Shown here piece after piece: positions 23,800 to 32,939 of a DNA stretch of 64,000 nt. The DNA lies in assembly GCA_937146765.1 (NCBI GenBank), contig CAKZRP010000007.1, forward strand, positions 186,001-250,000, in the 5' to 3' direction. Positions within the stretch are counted from its first letter, which is position 1. Every line of letters starts with the position of its first letter. The notes under the pieces were generated by a model. It saw only the letters and a program-made list of their open reading frames with translations. It did not search any database and was not told the origin of the DNA. A program made the position numbers and the translations under genes. Source of the stretch: an uncultured Paracoccaceae bacterium. Lineage in GTDB: Bacteria; Pseudomonadota; Alphaproteobacteria; Rhodobacterales; Rhodobacteraceae.

Positions 23800-25047
23800 C
23801 TATGCCTGTGCGGGGCGCGCCGCGCCTGCAAGGGTGGCCACTTCGGGCGAGGCGGGAACCTCTTGCGTGGTGGCGAAACGTTCGTGGTTCTGGGCGATAT
23901 TCTTCAGATCGTAAAGGTAATTCACCATCGCGCCGCCGGACTGGGCAAGGCCCTTGTCGGAGGTATCGGCGTCTGCGTGCAATTTATGCACGATGGCGCC
24001 ATTGCCGAGGTGAAACCGCGCCACCGGATCAAAAGGAAGCCCATCGCGCGCCTTGGCGTGCAACAGATAATGGGCTGCGAGCGTGCGCATTTCCTCGGGG
24101 TTGGTGACGTCCCACGCCATGCCCTCGGCGGTCAGCCATTTGGTGAGGCCGGGAATGGGCGAGAGGGTGACGAAGGTCTTCAGACCCGACAGCTCCGCCG
24201 CGAGATCAGAGGCCACCTGTTTGATCAGCGAGTTGCCAAAGGAGATGCTGGCCAGCCCCGCCTGACAGTTGGAGATCGAGTAAAACGTCGCGGTATCCGC
24301 CTCGCGCGCGGGCATGGCGGCGCGGTCTTCGGCCAGAAGCGCCTGCACCGAGCCGGGCGTGCCCTTGGTTAGCGCCACCTCGACAAAAATCAAAGGCTCG
24401 TCCGGCATCGAGGGGTGGAAGAAGGCGAAACAGCGGCGGTCCGTCGGCTCCAACCGGCGGCGCAGGTCGTCCCAGCTGTCGATGGCATGGACGGCCTCAT
24501 AGGCGATGATCTTTTCAAGGATATGCGCCGGGCTTTCCCAGCTGATGGGGCGCAGCACCAGAAAGCCGCGGTTGAACCAGCTGAGGAAGAGGTGGCGGAA
24601 GTCGATATCCAGCGCCTCCAGCTCCGGCTCGCCACGCCCGAGGCGCAACAGGTCCGCCCGCATCCGCACCAGCGCGCCGGTGGCATTGGGCAGCCGATTG
24701 AGACGCCGGATCAACTCCTGCCGTTTGGGCTCCGAGGCGGCCATAAAGGCGCGGTAAGACGCTTTGGAGGGGTCCTTCTCGTAGGTGTCGAGCGTGGCGC
24801 GCACCACCTCCGGCGTGATGTTCATCGCGCGGGCGAGGTGGTGGAAGAAGGCCAGCTTGCCCTCGTCGTTCAACCCCGCAAACCGGGCGAGGATTTCCTC
24901 GGCCAGCGCCAACCCTGAGGTTTCGCCCGCCGAGCCGACCAGCGCATCGGCCAGTTCGGTCAAGGGGCGCCCGTCCGGGGTCGCCGCCGCGCCGGGGCGC
25001 TGGCGGCGGTCAAACACGGTGGCAAGAAGTTCACCCAGCAAGCTCAT
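23800..25047 (-). CDS. Malonyl-CoA decarboxylase
   Basis: This 415-residue enzyme converts malonyl-CoA to acetyl-CoA and CO2. An N-terminal helical domain (residues 1-100) is followed by the GNAT-like catalytic domain. Recognisable family motifs are FFHPSMPDEPLIFVEVALTK, FYSISNCQAGLASISFGNSL, SPIPGLTKWL and FHLGNGAIVHKLHADADTSD. The last contains the His/Asn region of the active site. Its ATG overlaps the stop of the TRAP large permease gene by four bases. Together with MatB this gives malonate to acetyl-CoA in two steps. Confidence 0.92.
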   Translation of the reverse strand: MSLLGELLATVFDRRQRPGAAATPDGRPLTELADALVGSAGETSGLALAEEILARFAGLNDEGKLAFFHHLARAMNITPEVVRATLDTYEKDPSKASYRAFMAASEPKRQELIRRLNRLPNATGALVRMRADLLRLGRGEPELEALDIDFRHLFLSWFNRGFLVLRPISWESPAHILEKIIAYEAVHAIDSWDDLRRRLEPTDRRCFAFFHPSMPDEPLIFVEVALTKGTPGSVQALLAEDRAAMPAREADTATFYSISNCQAGLASISFGNSLIKQVASDLAAELSGLKTFVTLSPIPGLTKWLTAEGMAWDVTNPEEMRTLAAHYLLHAKARDGLPFDPVARFHLGNGAIVHKLHADADTSDKGLAQSGGAMVNYLYDLKNIAQNHERFATTQEVPASPEVATLAGAARPAQA

Positions 25048-26360
25048 CGCGCCGCCCCCATCACCATGTCGGGCAGCCAGGTGGCGATGCCGGGAAACAG
25101 GCAGAGGAGCACAATCGCCAGCACCATACAGGCCACATAGGGCAGGGAACCGGTGAGAATGGTCTTCAGCGAGATATCCGGCGCGATGCCGTTGATCACA
25201 TAGAGGTTGAGGCCAACCGGCGGCGAGATCAAGCCGATTTCCATATTGATGGTCAGGATCACGGCAAACCAGATCGGATCAAACCCGGCGGTGGTGATGA
25301 TCGGCAGCAGGATCGGCGCCGCCATCAGGATCACCGCAACCGGCGGCAGGAAGAAACCGGCGATCAACAGGAAGACGTTCACCGCCCCCATCAGCACCCA
25401 GCGGTTCACCTCCAGCGTGCCGATCCATTCGGCAATCGACTGGGTGATGAACAGTGAGGACAGCATGTAGGAAAAGACCCCGGCCGCCGCGATGATGAAC
25501 AGGATCATCACGCTTTCCTTGGTGCTGTCGCGCAGCACGACCCAGATCGCCTTGGGGCTCCACATCTTGTAGATGATCACCGCGATCAGAAGGCAGAGGA
25601 GCGCGCCCACCGCTGCCGTCTCCGAAGGCGTCGCGATGCCGCCATACATGGCGTAGAGCACGCCCAAGATGATGGCGAGGAAGGGCAGCACGCGCGGCAG
25701 GATCTCGAACCGCTCGGCCCAGGTGTAGCTGCCAGAGCTGAGCCGCGCCGCATCGCCGGACTTCCAGGTGGAATAGAGCGACCAGACCATGAACAGTCCG
25801 ACCAGCATCAGCCCCGGAATGACACCGGCCAGGAACAGGCGGCCAATCGAGGTCTCGGTGGCGATGCCATAGACGATCATGGTGACCGAGGGCGGGATCA
25901 GGATGCCAAGAGTGCCGCCCGCCGCGATGGAGCCTGCGGCGACGCCATCGGGATAGCCGCGCTTGCGCATCTCGGGGATGCCCATCTTGCCGATGGCGGC
26001 ACAGGTGGCAGGAGAGGAGCCCGACATGGCGGCAAACAGCGCGCAGGCCCCGAGGTTGGAGACCACCAGCCCGCCCGGCACACGGGTCAGCCAGCGTTCA
26101 AGCGCCTCGTAAAGATCAGCCCCAGCGCGGGTTGAGGCGATCGAGGCCCCCATGATGATGAACATCGGGATCGACAGCAGGGCAAAATTGTCGAGCTTGC
26201 CAAAGAAGATCTCGGGCATCAGCTCCAGCGCGCGGGCGCCGTCAAATATCAGAAGGAAGCCCGCCGAGACGATCAGCAGTCCCATGGCGACGGAGACGCC
26301 GGAAAAGAGCACAAGGATGGTGGCGATGGCGACAATGCCACTCAGCAACAGCGGGTCCAT
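25044..26360 (-). CDS. dctM: TRAP transporter large permease (DctM), malonate operon
   Basis: This 438-residue protein has twelve or so hydrophobic segments and forms the TRAP translocation channel. The start MDPLLLSGIVAIATILVLFS at 26360 overlaps the DctQ stop by one base; the longer ORF from 26534 is out-of-character N-terminally and is rejected. Typical DctM segments are SIPMFIIMGASIASTRAGAD, PATCAAIGKMGIPEMRKRGY and GTLGILIPPSVTMIVYGIAT. Import is driven by a Na+ gradient in this family. Malonate as substrate is inferred from the adjacent decarboxylase and synthetase. Confidence 0.9.
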   Translation of the reverse strand: MDPLLLSGIVAIATILVLFSGVSVAMGLLIVSAGFLLIFDGARALELMPEIFFGKLDNFALLSIPMFIIMGASIASTRAGADLYEALERWLTRVPGGLVVSNLGACALFAAMSGSSPATCAAIGKMGIPEMRKRGYPDGVAAGSIAAGGTLGILIPPSVTMIVYGIATETSIGRLFLAGVIPGLMLVGLFMVWSLYSTWKSGDAARLSSGSYTWAERFEILPRVLPFLAIILGVLYAMYGGIATPSETAAVGALLCLLIAVIIYKMWSPKAIWVVLRDSTKESVMILFIIAAAGVFSYMLSSLFITQSIAEWIGTLEVNRWVLMGAVNVFLLIAGFFLPPVAVILMAAPILLPIITTAGFDPIWFAVILTINMEIGLISPPVGLNLYVINGIAPDISLKTILTGSLPYVACMVLAIVLLCLFPGIATWLPDMVMGAAR

Positions 26361-26908
26361 CAGTTGTCCTCCAGACCAAAGGGTTTGTCGATGCCGGTCA
26401 GCAGCGCCACGAGGTCCGCGACCAGCTGCAACAGCAACAGGCCAAAGCCGACGGGGATCGACAGATAGGGGATCCACAGGCGCACGGCCCAGACGGTTTC
26501 CGATTTCCAGCCGCGCTCCATGGCAAAATGCCAATATTCAAAGCCGTACCAGAACATCACCGCCACGATGGCAATCGACAGGGCCGAGGTCACCAGCGCC
26601 ATGACATAGCGGGCGCGCGGTTTCAGCGAGAGCGGGATCAGATCCACGTTCACATGGCCGCGCAACCGCTGCACGTAGGGAAGGCCGACCAGCGTGGCGG
26701 CGATCACCAGATAGACCACCGCTTCGGTCTGCCAGACGGTGGAGCCGTTGAGGACAAAGCGGATCACGATCATCTGGCAGGTGATACCCACCGCCGCGAC
26801 GATCATCGCCGCCGAACACCAGCCTGCCAGCGTGGACAGGGCGGCAACGGCGCGCAAAAAGGGGTTGTTGCCCGTAGGGGCAATAGCTGCCGAGGACTGG
26901 CTCGCCAT
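26360..26908 (-). CDS. dctQ: TRAP transporter small permease (DctQ), malonate operon
   Basis: This 182-residue protein has four membrane helices (LSTLAGWCSAAMIVAAVGIT, VYLVIAATLVGLPYV, MALVTSALSIAIVAVMFWYG, IPVGFGLLLLQLVADLVALL). The pattern of a Trp-rich third loop (WYGFEYWHFAMERGWKSETV) is typical of DctQ. It pairs with DctM, whose start overlaps its stop. A hairpin lies just upstream. Confidence 0.9.
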   Translation of the reverse strand: MASQSSAAIAPTGNNPFLRAVAALSTLAGWCSAAMIVAAVGITCQMIVIRFVLNGSTVWQTEAVVYLVIAATLVGLPYVQRLRGHVNVDLIPLSLKPRARYVMALVTSALSIAIVAVMFWYGFEYWHFAMERGWKSETVWAVRLWIPYLSIPVGFGLLLLQLVADLVALLTGIDKPFGLEDN

Positions 26909-26945
26909 TTGGGCCTCCTGAGAAGGTCAGAGGTCAGGAAAAGGC

Positions 26946-26970
26946 GGGAGCGACGCGAAGGGCCGCTCCC
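26946..26970 (-). other. Intercistronic hairpin between dctP and dctQ
   Basis: GGGAGCG pairs with CGCTCCC (7 bp) around an 11-base loop, in the 94-bp gap between the binding-protein stop and the small-permease start. There is no T-run. It probably attenuates or stabilises the dctP message relative to the membrane genes, as in the other transporter operons here. Confidence 0.6.
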
Positions 26971-27002
26971 AGTTCAGTCAGGATCGCCTGACGGGGATCA
27001 GA

Positions 27003-27989
27003 TCACTCGACTGCGAGCGCGAGATCGAGGAGCGCCTGTCCATCCGGGACTTCCTCGACAAATGCCTTGTAGGAGGTCTCCTTGGCCAGATCGCGCCACG
27101 CGTTGAAATCCTCGGCCGACATCTGGGCAATCTCGACGCCGGCATCGGCAAAGACCTTGGTGGAGGCTTCATCCTCTTTCTTGGCCTCGTCCAGGTAGAA
27201 GGCCTGCGCCTTTTCCGACGCGGCCAGCAGGGCGGCCTGTTGCTCCGGAGTCAGCGCTTCAAAGGCGGATTTGTTGATCAGCATTGGCTGATACATGAAC
27301 CACAGTGCCACATCGCCCGCCGGAGTGTAGCATTTCACCTGCTCGTAGATCCGATAGGAGACAAAGGACGAAGACGAGGTATTGGCCGCTTGCAGCACGC
27401 CAGTCTGCATCGCGTTGTAAATCTCGGAGGAGGCCATGGAGGCGATCGAGGCCCCGGCGCCTGCCAGCATCTGCTCAAACGATTTGCCCGCCGCGCGGAT
27501 TTGCACGCCCTGCATATCCTCAGGCTTGGTGATGCAGCGGTCTGTGCCGGCAAAGCCGCCGGCCAGATAGCCGTGCACCAAGACCATCACGTCATCCTCG
27601 GCCATCTTGGCTTCGAGCGCGTCCATAAAGGGCGAGTCCGACAGGCGGGCGGCGTGATCGTGGTTCTTTACCAGACCGGGCATCAGGGTGAGGTTGAACG
27701 CTGGTTGCTGACCGCCGGCATAGGACAGCGGCAACACGGTCATGTCGAGCTGACCCCGGCTGAGCGGTTTATACTGCTCGCGCGCCTTGAACAGCGATTG
27801 CGAGCCAAAAATCTTGATCTGCAGATCAACGCCGGCCGCCTCCACCTCGTCGGCGACCATCTGGGCGACCTTGTGGCGCACATCGGTGTTGGACCACTGG
27901 TGCGACAGACGCAGCTCGGTGGCGCTTGCCATACTGCCGGCAGCCGCCAGCACGAGGCCCGCAACAGCGGCCTTCAGAAATGTGTTCAT
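27003..27989 (-). CDS. dctP: TRAP transporter solute-binding protein (DctP), malonate operon
   Basis: This 328-residue periplasmic binding protein has a signal peptide (MNTFLKAAVAGLVLAAAGSM, then ASA). Family features are LRLSHQWSNTDVRHKVAQMV at the N-terminus, a mid-region GVQIRAAGKSFEQMLAGAGA carrying the conserved ligand-carboxylate Arg, and PSEIYNAMQTGVLQAAN-like SSEIYNAMQTGVLQAANTSS. It is the first gene of the operon, preceded by GGGAGG, and divergent from the GntR regulator. The carboxylate-binding Arg and operon context fit malonate. Confidence 0.9.
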   Translation of the reverse strand: MNTFLKAAVAGLVLAAAGSMASATELRLSHQWSNTDVRHKVAQMVADEVEAAGVDLQIKIFGSQSLFKAREQYKPLSRGQLDMTVLPLSYAGGQQPAFNLTLMPGLVKNHDHAARLSDSPFMDALEAKMAEDDVMVLVHGYLAGGFAGTDRCITKPEDMQGVQIRAAGKSFEQMLAGAGASIASMASSEIYNAMQTGVLQAANTSSSSFVSYRIYEQVKCYTPAGDVALWFMYQPMLINKSAFEALTPEQQAALLAASEKAQAFYLDEAKKEDEASTKVFADAGVEIAQMSAEDFNAWRDLAKETSYKAFVEEVPDGQALLDLALAVE

Positions 27990-28068
27990 GATTTCCTCCC
28001 TTGGTTCCCCCGGTCCTCGCCGGAGGTGTCGTTAGGGTAAGCGCGACATGTTTTTGCAGTCAAGGTTT

Positions 28069-28078
28069 TTGTATACAA
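28069..28078. promoter_or_regulatory. GntR/FadR-type operator between dctP and the regulator
   Basis: TTGTATACAA is a perfect palindrome, extended to TTTTTGTATACAAGA, typical of FCD-type GntR regulators (NTTGTATNCAAN). It lies 80 bp upstream of dctP and about 50 bp upstream of the regulator start. The regulator therefore probably controls both itself and the malonate operon. Confidence 0.85.
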
Positions 28079-28125
28079 GAATGATGCGCTTGAATTTGCG
28101 TGGTGAAAAGGTAAAGATCAAAGCC

Positions 28126-28782
28126 ATGGAAAAACGTCGCGCCGATCAAATTGCCGAACAGCTGGAAGAGCGGATCTTCAACGGGACCTATGCGGATGGG
28201 GATCGCTTAGACGAGGTGCGTCTGGCCGAGCAATTCGGCGTCTCGCGCACCCCGCTTCGCGAGGCCTTTCAACGGCTTGCGCTCTCTGGCCTCTTGGAGC
28301 TGATCCCCCGTCGCGGCGCCTTTGTGCGCCAGCCCGGCCCGGTGGAGCTGATCGAGATGTTCGAGGTCATGGCCGAGCTGGAGGCCGTCTGTGGCCGACT
28401 TGCCGCCTTGCGGATTTCCGATCTGGCGCTGACCGAACTGCGCGAGGCCAACGAAAGCTGCCAGCGCGCGGTCGAGGCGCGCGATGCGGATGCCTATTAC
28501 TTTGAGAACGAGCGGTTCCACAGAATCATCTATCAGCAGTCCGGCAACAGCTTCCTCGCGCAAGAGGCCGCCAAACTGCACAAACGCCTGCAACCCTTCC
28601 GCCGCCAGCAGCTGCGGTTTCGCGGGCGCATGGGCCAGTCGATGGCGGAGCACGAGGAGATCGTGCGCGCGCTGGAAACCGGCCAGGCCGAGGCGGCGGC
28701 CAAGGCCCTGCGCGGCCATGTGGCGGTGCAGGGCGAGAAGTTCCACCAGCTGATGGCAACCCTCAAAAGCGCTGCCGAATAG
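28126..28782 (+). CDS. GntR-family (FCD) regulator of malonate genes
   Basis: This 218-residue regulator starts at ATG 28126 (MEKRRADQIAEQLEERIFNG). An upstream ATG at 28081 and a longer frame from 28048 exist, but the longest would pass through the operator at 28069-28078. The winged-helix domain includes LAEQFGVSRTPLREAFQRLA, and the C-terminal FCD helical domain (residues about 80-210) includes NERFHRIIYQQSGNSFLAQE and a metal/ligand His in MAEHEEIVRALETG. FCD domains bind dicarboxylates or similar acids. The ligand is presumably malonate or malonyl-CoA. It is convergent with mprF. Confidence 0.87.
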   Translation: MEKRRADQIAEQLEERIFNGTYADGDRLDEVRLAEQFGVSRTPLREAFQRLALSGLLELIPRRGAFVRQPGPVELIEMFEVMAELEAVCGRLAALRISDLALTELREANESCQRAVEARDADAYYFENERFHRIIYQQSGNSFLAQEAAKLHKRLQPFRRQQLRFRGRMGQSMAEHEEIVRALETGQAEAAAKALRGHVAVQGEKFHQLMATLKSAAE

Positions 28783-28785
28783 GCC

Positions 28786-31395
28786 TTAGTCCCGTTTTGT
28801 CGGCGCGGTGATGGTGCTGCGCAGCCCGCCGCTGACCAGCGAGACGATATCGCTGGCCACCAGGATGATATTGGCGCGCGGCGAGACGGCGACATAGACC
28901 GGCCGCCAGTCGGGGTCGAATTTGCTCTTGAAGGCGCGCAGACCCTCGAAATTGTAGAACTGCCGCCCGTGGCGATAGACGAAGGCCCCAAGCCGTGTGG
29001 ACAGCGGCACCCCGCGCCGGGCGTCGAGCCCCGCCAAGGGCGCATTGCCGAGGCTGAACTCCTCGTAGCCTTCGGCGGCGAAATGCAGCAGGAGCTCGGT
29101 AAAGAGAAACTCCATCATGCCCGAGGGCGCGTCGTCCACATGGCGCATCAGATCGATGGTGGCGCTGTGCTTCAGGTCGGTGACCCAGAGGCTGGCAAAG
29201 GCGACCACGCGCCCGTCCTGGCGGACCACGGCGATGGGGGCCCGAGACAGCACCTCCGGGTCGAAAGTGCCGACCGAGAACCCCTTTTCGCCGCCGGTCT
29301 TGGCCGCGAGCCAGGCGTCGGAAATCAACTGCAGCTCCGCCATCAGCGCGGGCGCAAAGGGGGGATCGAGCACCTCAAATCGCAAGCCGTCGCGCAGGGC
29401 GCGATTGTGAGTGGTGCGCAGTCGTTTGCGCTCTGGCCCCTCGAGGCTGAAGCTGCGCAGCGGCACCACCGCCTCCTCGCCCATCTTGATCAGCGCCAGC
29501 CCCATGTCGATCCAGAGCGGCACCTGGGCCGCGCTGACGGAATAGAAGATCGGCCTGCCGTTCGCCTCATAGGCGGCGTCGTGAAAGGCCCAGGCGAGGG
29601 CGGCAAATTCGCGGGGATCGCCGAAGGGTTCGTGCAAGGCGATCCAGCTGCGGCCCTGGATGCGATACATCAGGAAGCTACGCCCCGAGTCCGAGAACAT
29701 CAGGCATTTGTCGCCGGTGAGGGCGATATTGGCGCTGGCATCCCCCTGCGCCATCAGGATGGCACGGGCGCGCTCCAGCTCTGCGGGACCGGGCAGGGCG
29801 TGGCGCTGGGTGCCAGGCCGCAGGGCGCTGATCAGCAGCACCAGCGTCAGCGCAAGAAAACCGACAAGGGCGGCGCGCAATGCCCGTGGCGCGCTCTGGT
29901 CGGAGGCGAATTGCCACCACATCTCATGGGCATAGGGCGTCGCCTTATGGGCAAAGAACAAGACCCCGAGGGCGGCGAGGCCGAGACCGAGGATCAGCAG
30001 CATCCAGCGCAGGCTGAGCACATTGCGGGTGAGCCGGGTGGTGCGGAAAAACTCCGCCCGCGTCGGCAGCAGGATCAGCAAGGCAATCCCAAGGAGGGCT
30101 GCCCCGTCGATGTCGAACCCGTTGGCCAGCGTGGTGGCGATGCCGGCGCCGAGACCCATGACCGAGAGCCACCAGGCACCTTCGACCCGGCGCAGCAGAC
30201 CGTGGGCAATCACCAGCATCGAGGCGCCGATGAGACTCGACAGCAGGGCGCCGCCCTCGATGAAGGCGAGTGGCAGCAGCTCCTCGTATTCCTCGGCGAT
30301 GTCGCTGGTGGGTGGCAGCAGCGAGGAGGCCATCAGCACGCCACCGGTGGCAAAGATCATCGTCGCCATGGCCAGCGGCACGATGGCGCTGACCGAGCGC
30401 AACAGCGGCGTCAGCACTTGCAGTGCGGGCAGGGAGAGACGCCCGGTGGCCATGCGCAACTCGGTGAGGGCAAGGATCACCAGCGCCACGCCAAAGGGCA
30501 CGAGATAGTAGATCATCCGAAACAGGAGAAGGCCGGTGGCGGCCTGTTCGACCGGCACCGAGGCGGGCAGGGCGGCGATGATCACCGTCTCAAAGACGCC
30601 AACGCCGCCCGGCACATGGCTGACCACGCCGGCCATGATCGCGGCGGCAAAGACCGCGAGGAAGGTGGCAAAGCTGAGGTCGCTGGGCGGCAGCAGGAGG
30701 TAGAGCGTCACCGCTGCGAGCAAGAGGTCGGTGGCGGTAAAGACGAATTGCGCCGCCATGATCCCCGGCGAGGGCGAGCGCAGGGTGACGCCGCGCAGGG
30801 TGATCTCGGCCCGGCGCAGGGCGAGGGTAAAGAGGATCGACAGCGCCAGCGCCACGATGGCGAGCGAGCCCCAGCGGATCGTCTCCGGGGCCAGCGCAAC
30901 CAGATGGCCAAGCGCATGAGGGTGATAGGCCAGCGCGCCAAAACCGATGATGGTGGTGCCAAAGCCGAAGGCGATGGAGCCGAAGGCGGCGATCATCGCG
31001 ATGTCATAGGCGGAAAGCCCCAGGGCCGAATAGATCCGGTAGCGCACCGCACCACCGGTGATCGGCCCGGCGCCGATGGTATTGCCAAAGGCATAGCCGA
31101 GAAAACCGCCCATGGCGGTGACCGGAAAGGGCAGCTCCTTGTCGATATAGCGCAGGGCTGACCAGTCATAGCCGATCAGGGTCGCATAGCTGAGGCCGGT
31201 GGTCAGCAGCGCCAGGGCGATCACATGCAGCGGGGTGCGGCGCACCTCGGCCATCACGTCGCGCAGGTCGACAGGGGCCAGCAGGTGATAAAGCGCCCAG
31301 GCCCCGGCACCAAACAGAGCCACGGTGATCACATAGGGCAGGAGCGGTTTGATCCTGATCCAGAGCACCTTGCCGGCGGTTGGGGCCTGCGCCAT
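28786..31395 (-). CDS. mprF: Phosphatidylglycerol lysyltransferase/flippase-type protein (MprF)
   Basis: This 869-residue bifunctional membrane protein has an N-terminal flippase domain with about 14 hydrophobic segments (residues 1-510, for example ALLTTGLSYATLIGYDWSAL and MGGFLGYAFGNTIGAGPITG). A C-terminal cytoplasmic GNAT-like aminoacyl-PG synthase domain (about 530-865) shows DSGRSFLMYRIQGRSWIALH and EEFSLGNAPLAGLDARRGVP. The family transfers an amino acid from aminoacyl-tRNA to phosphatidylglycerol and flips it, lowering negative surface charge. The start MAQAPTAGKVLWIRIK at 31395 follows AAGGA; an upstream in-frame ATG at 31497 adds a sequence without homology character. Lysine versus another amino acid cannot be decided. 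Confidence 0.9.
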   Translation of the reverse strand: MAQAPTAGKVLWIRIKPLLPYVITVALFGAGAWALYHLLAPVDLRDVMAEVRRTPLHVIALALLTTGLSYATLIGYDWSALRYIDKELPFPVTAMGGFLGYAFGNTIGAGPITGGAVRYRIYSALGLSAYDIAMIAAFGSIAFGFGTTIIGFGALAYHPHALGHLVALAPETIRWGSLAIVALALSILFTLALRRAEITLRGVTLRSPSPGIMAAQFVFTATDLLLAAVTLYLLLPPSDLSFATFLAVFAAAIMAGVVSHVPGGVGVFETVIIAALPASVPVEQAATGLLLFRMIYYLVPFGVALVILALTELRMATGRLSLPALQVLTPLLRSVSAIVPLAMATMIFATGGVLMASSLLPPTSDIAEEYEELLPLAFIEGGALLSSLIGASMLVIAHGLLRRVEGAWWLSVMGLGAGIATTLANGFDIDGAALLGIALLILLPTRAEFFRTTRLTRNVLSLRWMLLILGLGLAALGVLFFAHKATPYAHEMWWQFASDQSAPRALRAALVGFLALTLVLLISALRPGTQRHALPGPAELERARAILMAQGDASANIALTGDKCLMFSDSGRSFLMYRIQGRSWIALHEPFGDPREFAALAWAFHDAAYEANGRPIFYSVSAAQVPLWIDMGLALIKMGEEAVVPLRSFSLEGPERKRLRTTHNRALRDGLRFEVLDPPFAPALMAELQLISDAWLAAKTGGEKGFSVGTFDPEVLSRAPIAVVRQDGRVVAFASLWVTDLKHSATIDLMRHVDDAPSGMMEFLFTELLLHFAAEGYEEFSLGNAPLAGLDARRGVPLSTRLGAFVYRHGRQFYNFEGLRAFKSKFDPDWRPVYVAVSPRANIILVASDIVSLVSGGLRSTITAPTKRD

Positions 31396-31576
31396 CTGCC
31401 ATGTCCTTCGAATCGTTTTCGATTTCAGAACGCTGATAGCGGCTCCGGCGGCCAAAGGGCACAGGAAGTCGCGCCCCGGGCCAATTGTTTGCGCCATCCG
31501 GGCTCAGGAGTGGCGAAAGAGCGCCGTCGGACCCGGGTTGGAGGGTATCGGATGGCGGCCACGGGCCCGCCCGGTT

Positions 31577-31598
31577 CCGAGACCCGCGCGGGTCTCGG
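31577..31598. terminator. 22-bp perfect palindrome between mprF and the second TRAP operon
   Basis: A perfect palindrome (core GAGACCCGCGCGGGTCTC) lies just downstream of the TRAP large-permease stop and about 180 bp upstream of mprF. It could form a 9-bp stem. No T-run follows on either strand, so it may be a terminator for the TRAP operon or a protein-binding site. Confidence 0.45.
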
Positions 31599-31619
31599 GG
31601 GGGTACCAGACCTGGGTGG

Positions 31620-32939
31620 TCAGCGTCCGGTGATGCCGGGAAAGGCGATCAGCATGGCCAGCGCCAGCACCTGCAGGCCGATGAAGGGTAGCAGGGAGCG
31701 GAAGATCTCGCCCAAGCTGATATCCGCCGGGGCCACCGATTTCAGGTAGAAGGCGGCGGGTCCAAAGGGCGGCGACAGGAAGCTCACCTGCATGTTCATG
31801 CAGAAGACGACGCCGAACCAGACGGGATCAAAGCCGAGCTTCACCACGATGGGCACAAAGATCGGCATGGTCAGCAGGGCGATGCCCACCCAATCAAGGA
31901 ACATGCCGAGCACAAAGAGGATCGCCATCATGAACAGGATCACCACATAGGGGTTTTCAGACACGCCGGTGATCAGGGCGGAGACAAAGCGGATGCCGCC
32001 CATGAAGTTGAACACGCCCACAAGGGCCGAGGCGCCAATGCCGATCCAGACGATCATGCCCACGGTTTGCAGGGTTTGAAGGGCGGCGCCTTTCAACAGA
32101 TCGAAAGAAAACTCGCCGCGCACCAAAGTGGACAGGATCACCCCGGCGACCCCCACGGCAGAAGCTTCGGTGACGCTGGCGATGCCGCCATAGATCGACC
32201 CCAGCACCAGCGCGACCACCGCCATCGGCAGGATCAACCCCTTGAGGAGGCGAAGTTTCTCGGACCATGGCACCTCATCCGCTTCGACCACGGGGGCGAC
32301 GCTTGGGTTGAGGTAGGCGCGGATCAGCACATAGGCGACGTAGAAGCCAGCCAGCATCAGCCCCGGCAAGAAGGACGCGGTAAACAGATCCCCGATCGAG
32401 ACATTGGCGGTGAGCCCGTAGATGATCAGCACGATAGAGGGCGGCACCATGGTGCCGAGCGCGCCGCCGGCGCAGACCACGCCGATGGCGAGCTTGCGGT
32501 CATAGCCGAGCCGCAGCATCTGGGGCAGGGCGATCAGCCCCAACAGCACCACTTCGCCGCCGATGATGCCGGACATCGCCGCGAGGATCACCGCAACGAT
32601 GATGGTCTGGATCGCCACCCCGCCGCGCAACCGTCCACCGACCAGACGCATCGCGTCAAAGAGATCGCGCGCAATGCCGGAGCGGTCCAGAATGGCCGCC
32701 ATCAGCACGAACATCGGCACCGAGACAAAGACGAAACTGGCGACAAAGGAATAGACCCGGCTGGTGATCAGCGGCACCACCATCGGCCCGGTCCACCCCA
32801 GCGCAAAGATCAGCGCCACCAGAAGCGTGACAAAGGCCAAGGGCATCCCGGTCAGCAAAAGCACCAGCAACATGCTGAACATCATCAGCGTGGCGCTCTC
32901 GATCCCGAGCGCCTGAAAGGAGCCAAACAGCTCGGTCAT
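31620..32939 (-). CDS. TRAP transporter large permease (DctM), gluconate-type operon
   Basis: This 439-residue polytopic permease has typical DctM segments LVGGRLRGGVAIQTIIVAVI, GGALGTMVPPSIVLIIYGLT and FGPAAFYLKSVAPADISLGE. It overlaps the preceding small-permease gene by four bases. It lies in an operon with a binding protein and next to gluconokinase, so a sugar-acid substrate such as gluconate is inferred. It is related to, but distinct from, the DctM at 25044-26360. Confidence 0.9.
   Translation of the reverse strand: MTELFGSFQALGIESATLMMFSMLLVLLLTGMPLAFVTLLVALIFALGWTGPMVVPLITSRVYSFVASFVFVSVPMFVLMAAILDRSGIARDLFDAMRLVGGRLRGGVAIQTIIVAVILAAMSGIIGGEVVLLGLIALPQMLRLGYDRKLAIGVVCAGGALGTMVPPSIVLIIYGLTANVSIGDLFTASFLPGLMLAGFYVAYVLIRAYLNPSVAPVVEADEVPWSEKLRLLKGLILPMAVVALVLGSIYGGIASVTEASAVGVAGVILSTLVRGEFSFDLLKGAALQTLQTVGMIVWIGIGASALVGVFNFMGGIRFVSALITGVSENPYVVILFMMAILFVLGMFLDWVGIALLTMPIFVPIVVKLGFDPVWFGVVFCMNMQVSFLSPPFGPAAFYLKSVAPADISLGEIFRSLLPFIGLQVLALAMLIAFPGITGR

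Noticed and set aside
28048..28125. Longer N-terminus of the GntR regulator from 28048 or ATG 28081
   Set aside because: The longest version would place the TTGTATACAA operator inside the coding region, and the added residues do not look like the family; the start at 28081 cannot be fully excluded.
28969..31161. 730-codon open frame on the plus strand opposite mprF
   Set aside because: Its composition (Gly, Gln, His, Arg-rich, no membrane or domain pattern) is that of a high-GC shadow; mprF on the other strand has clear motifs.
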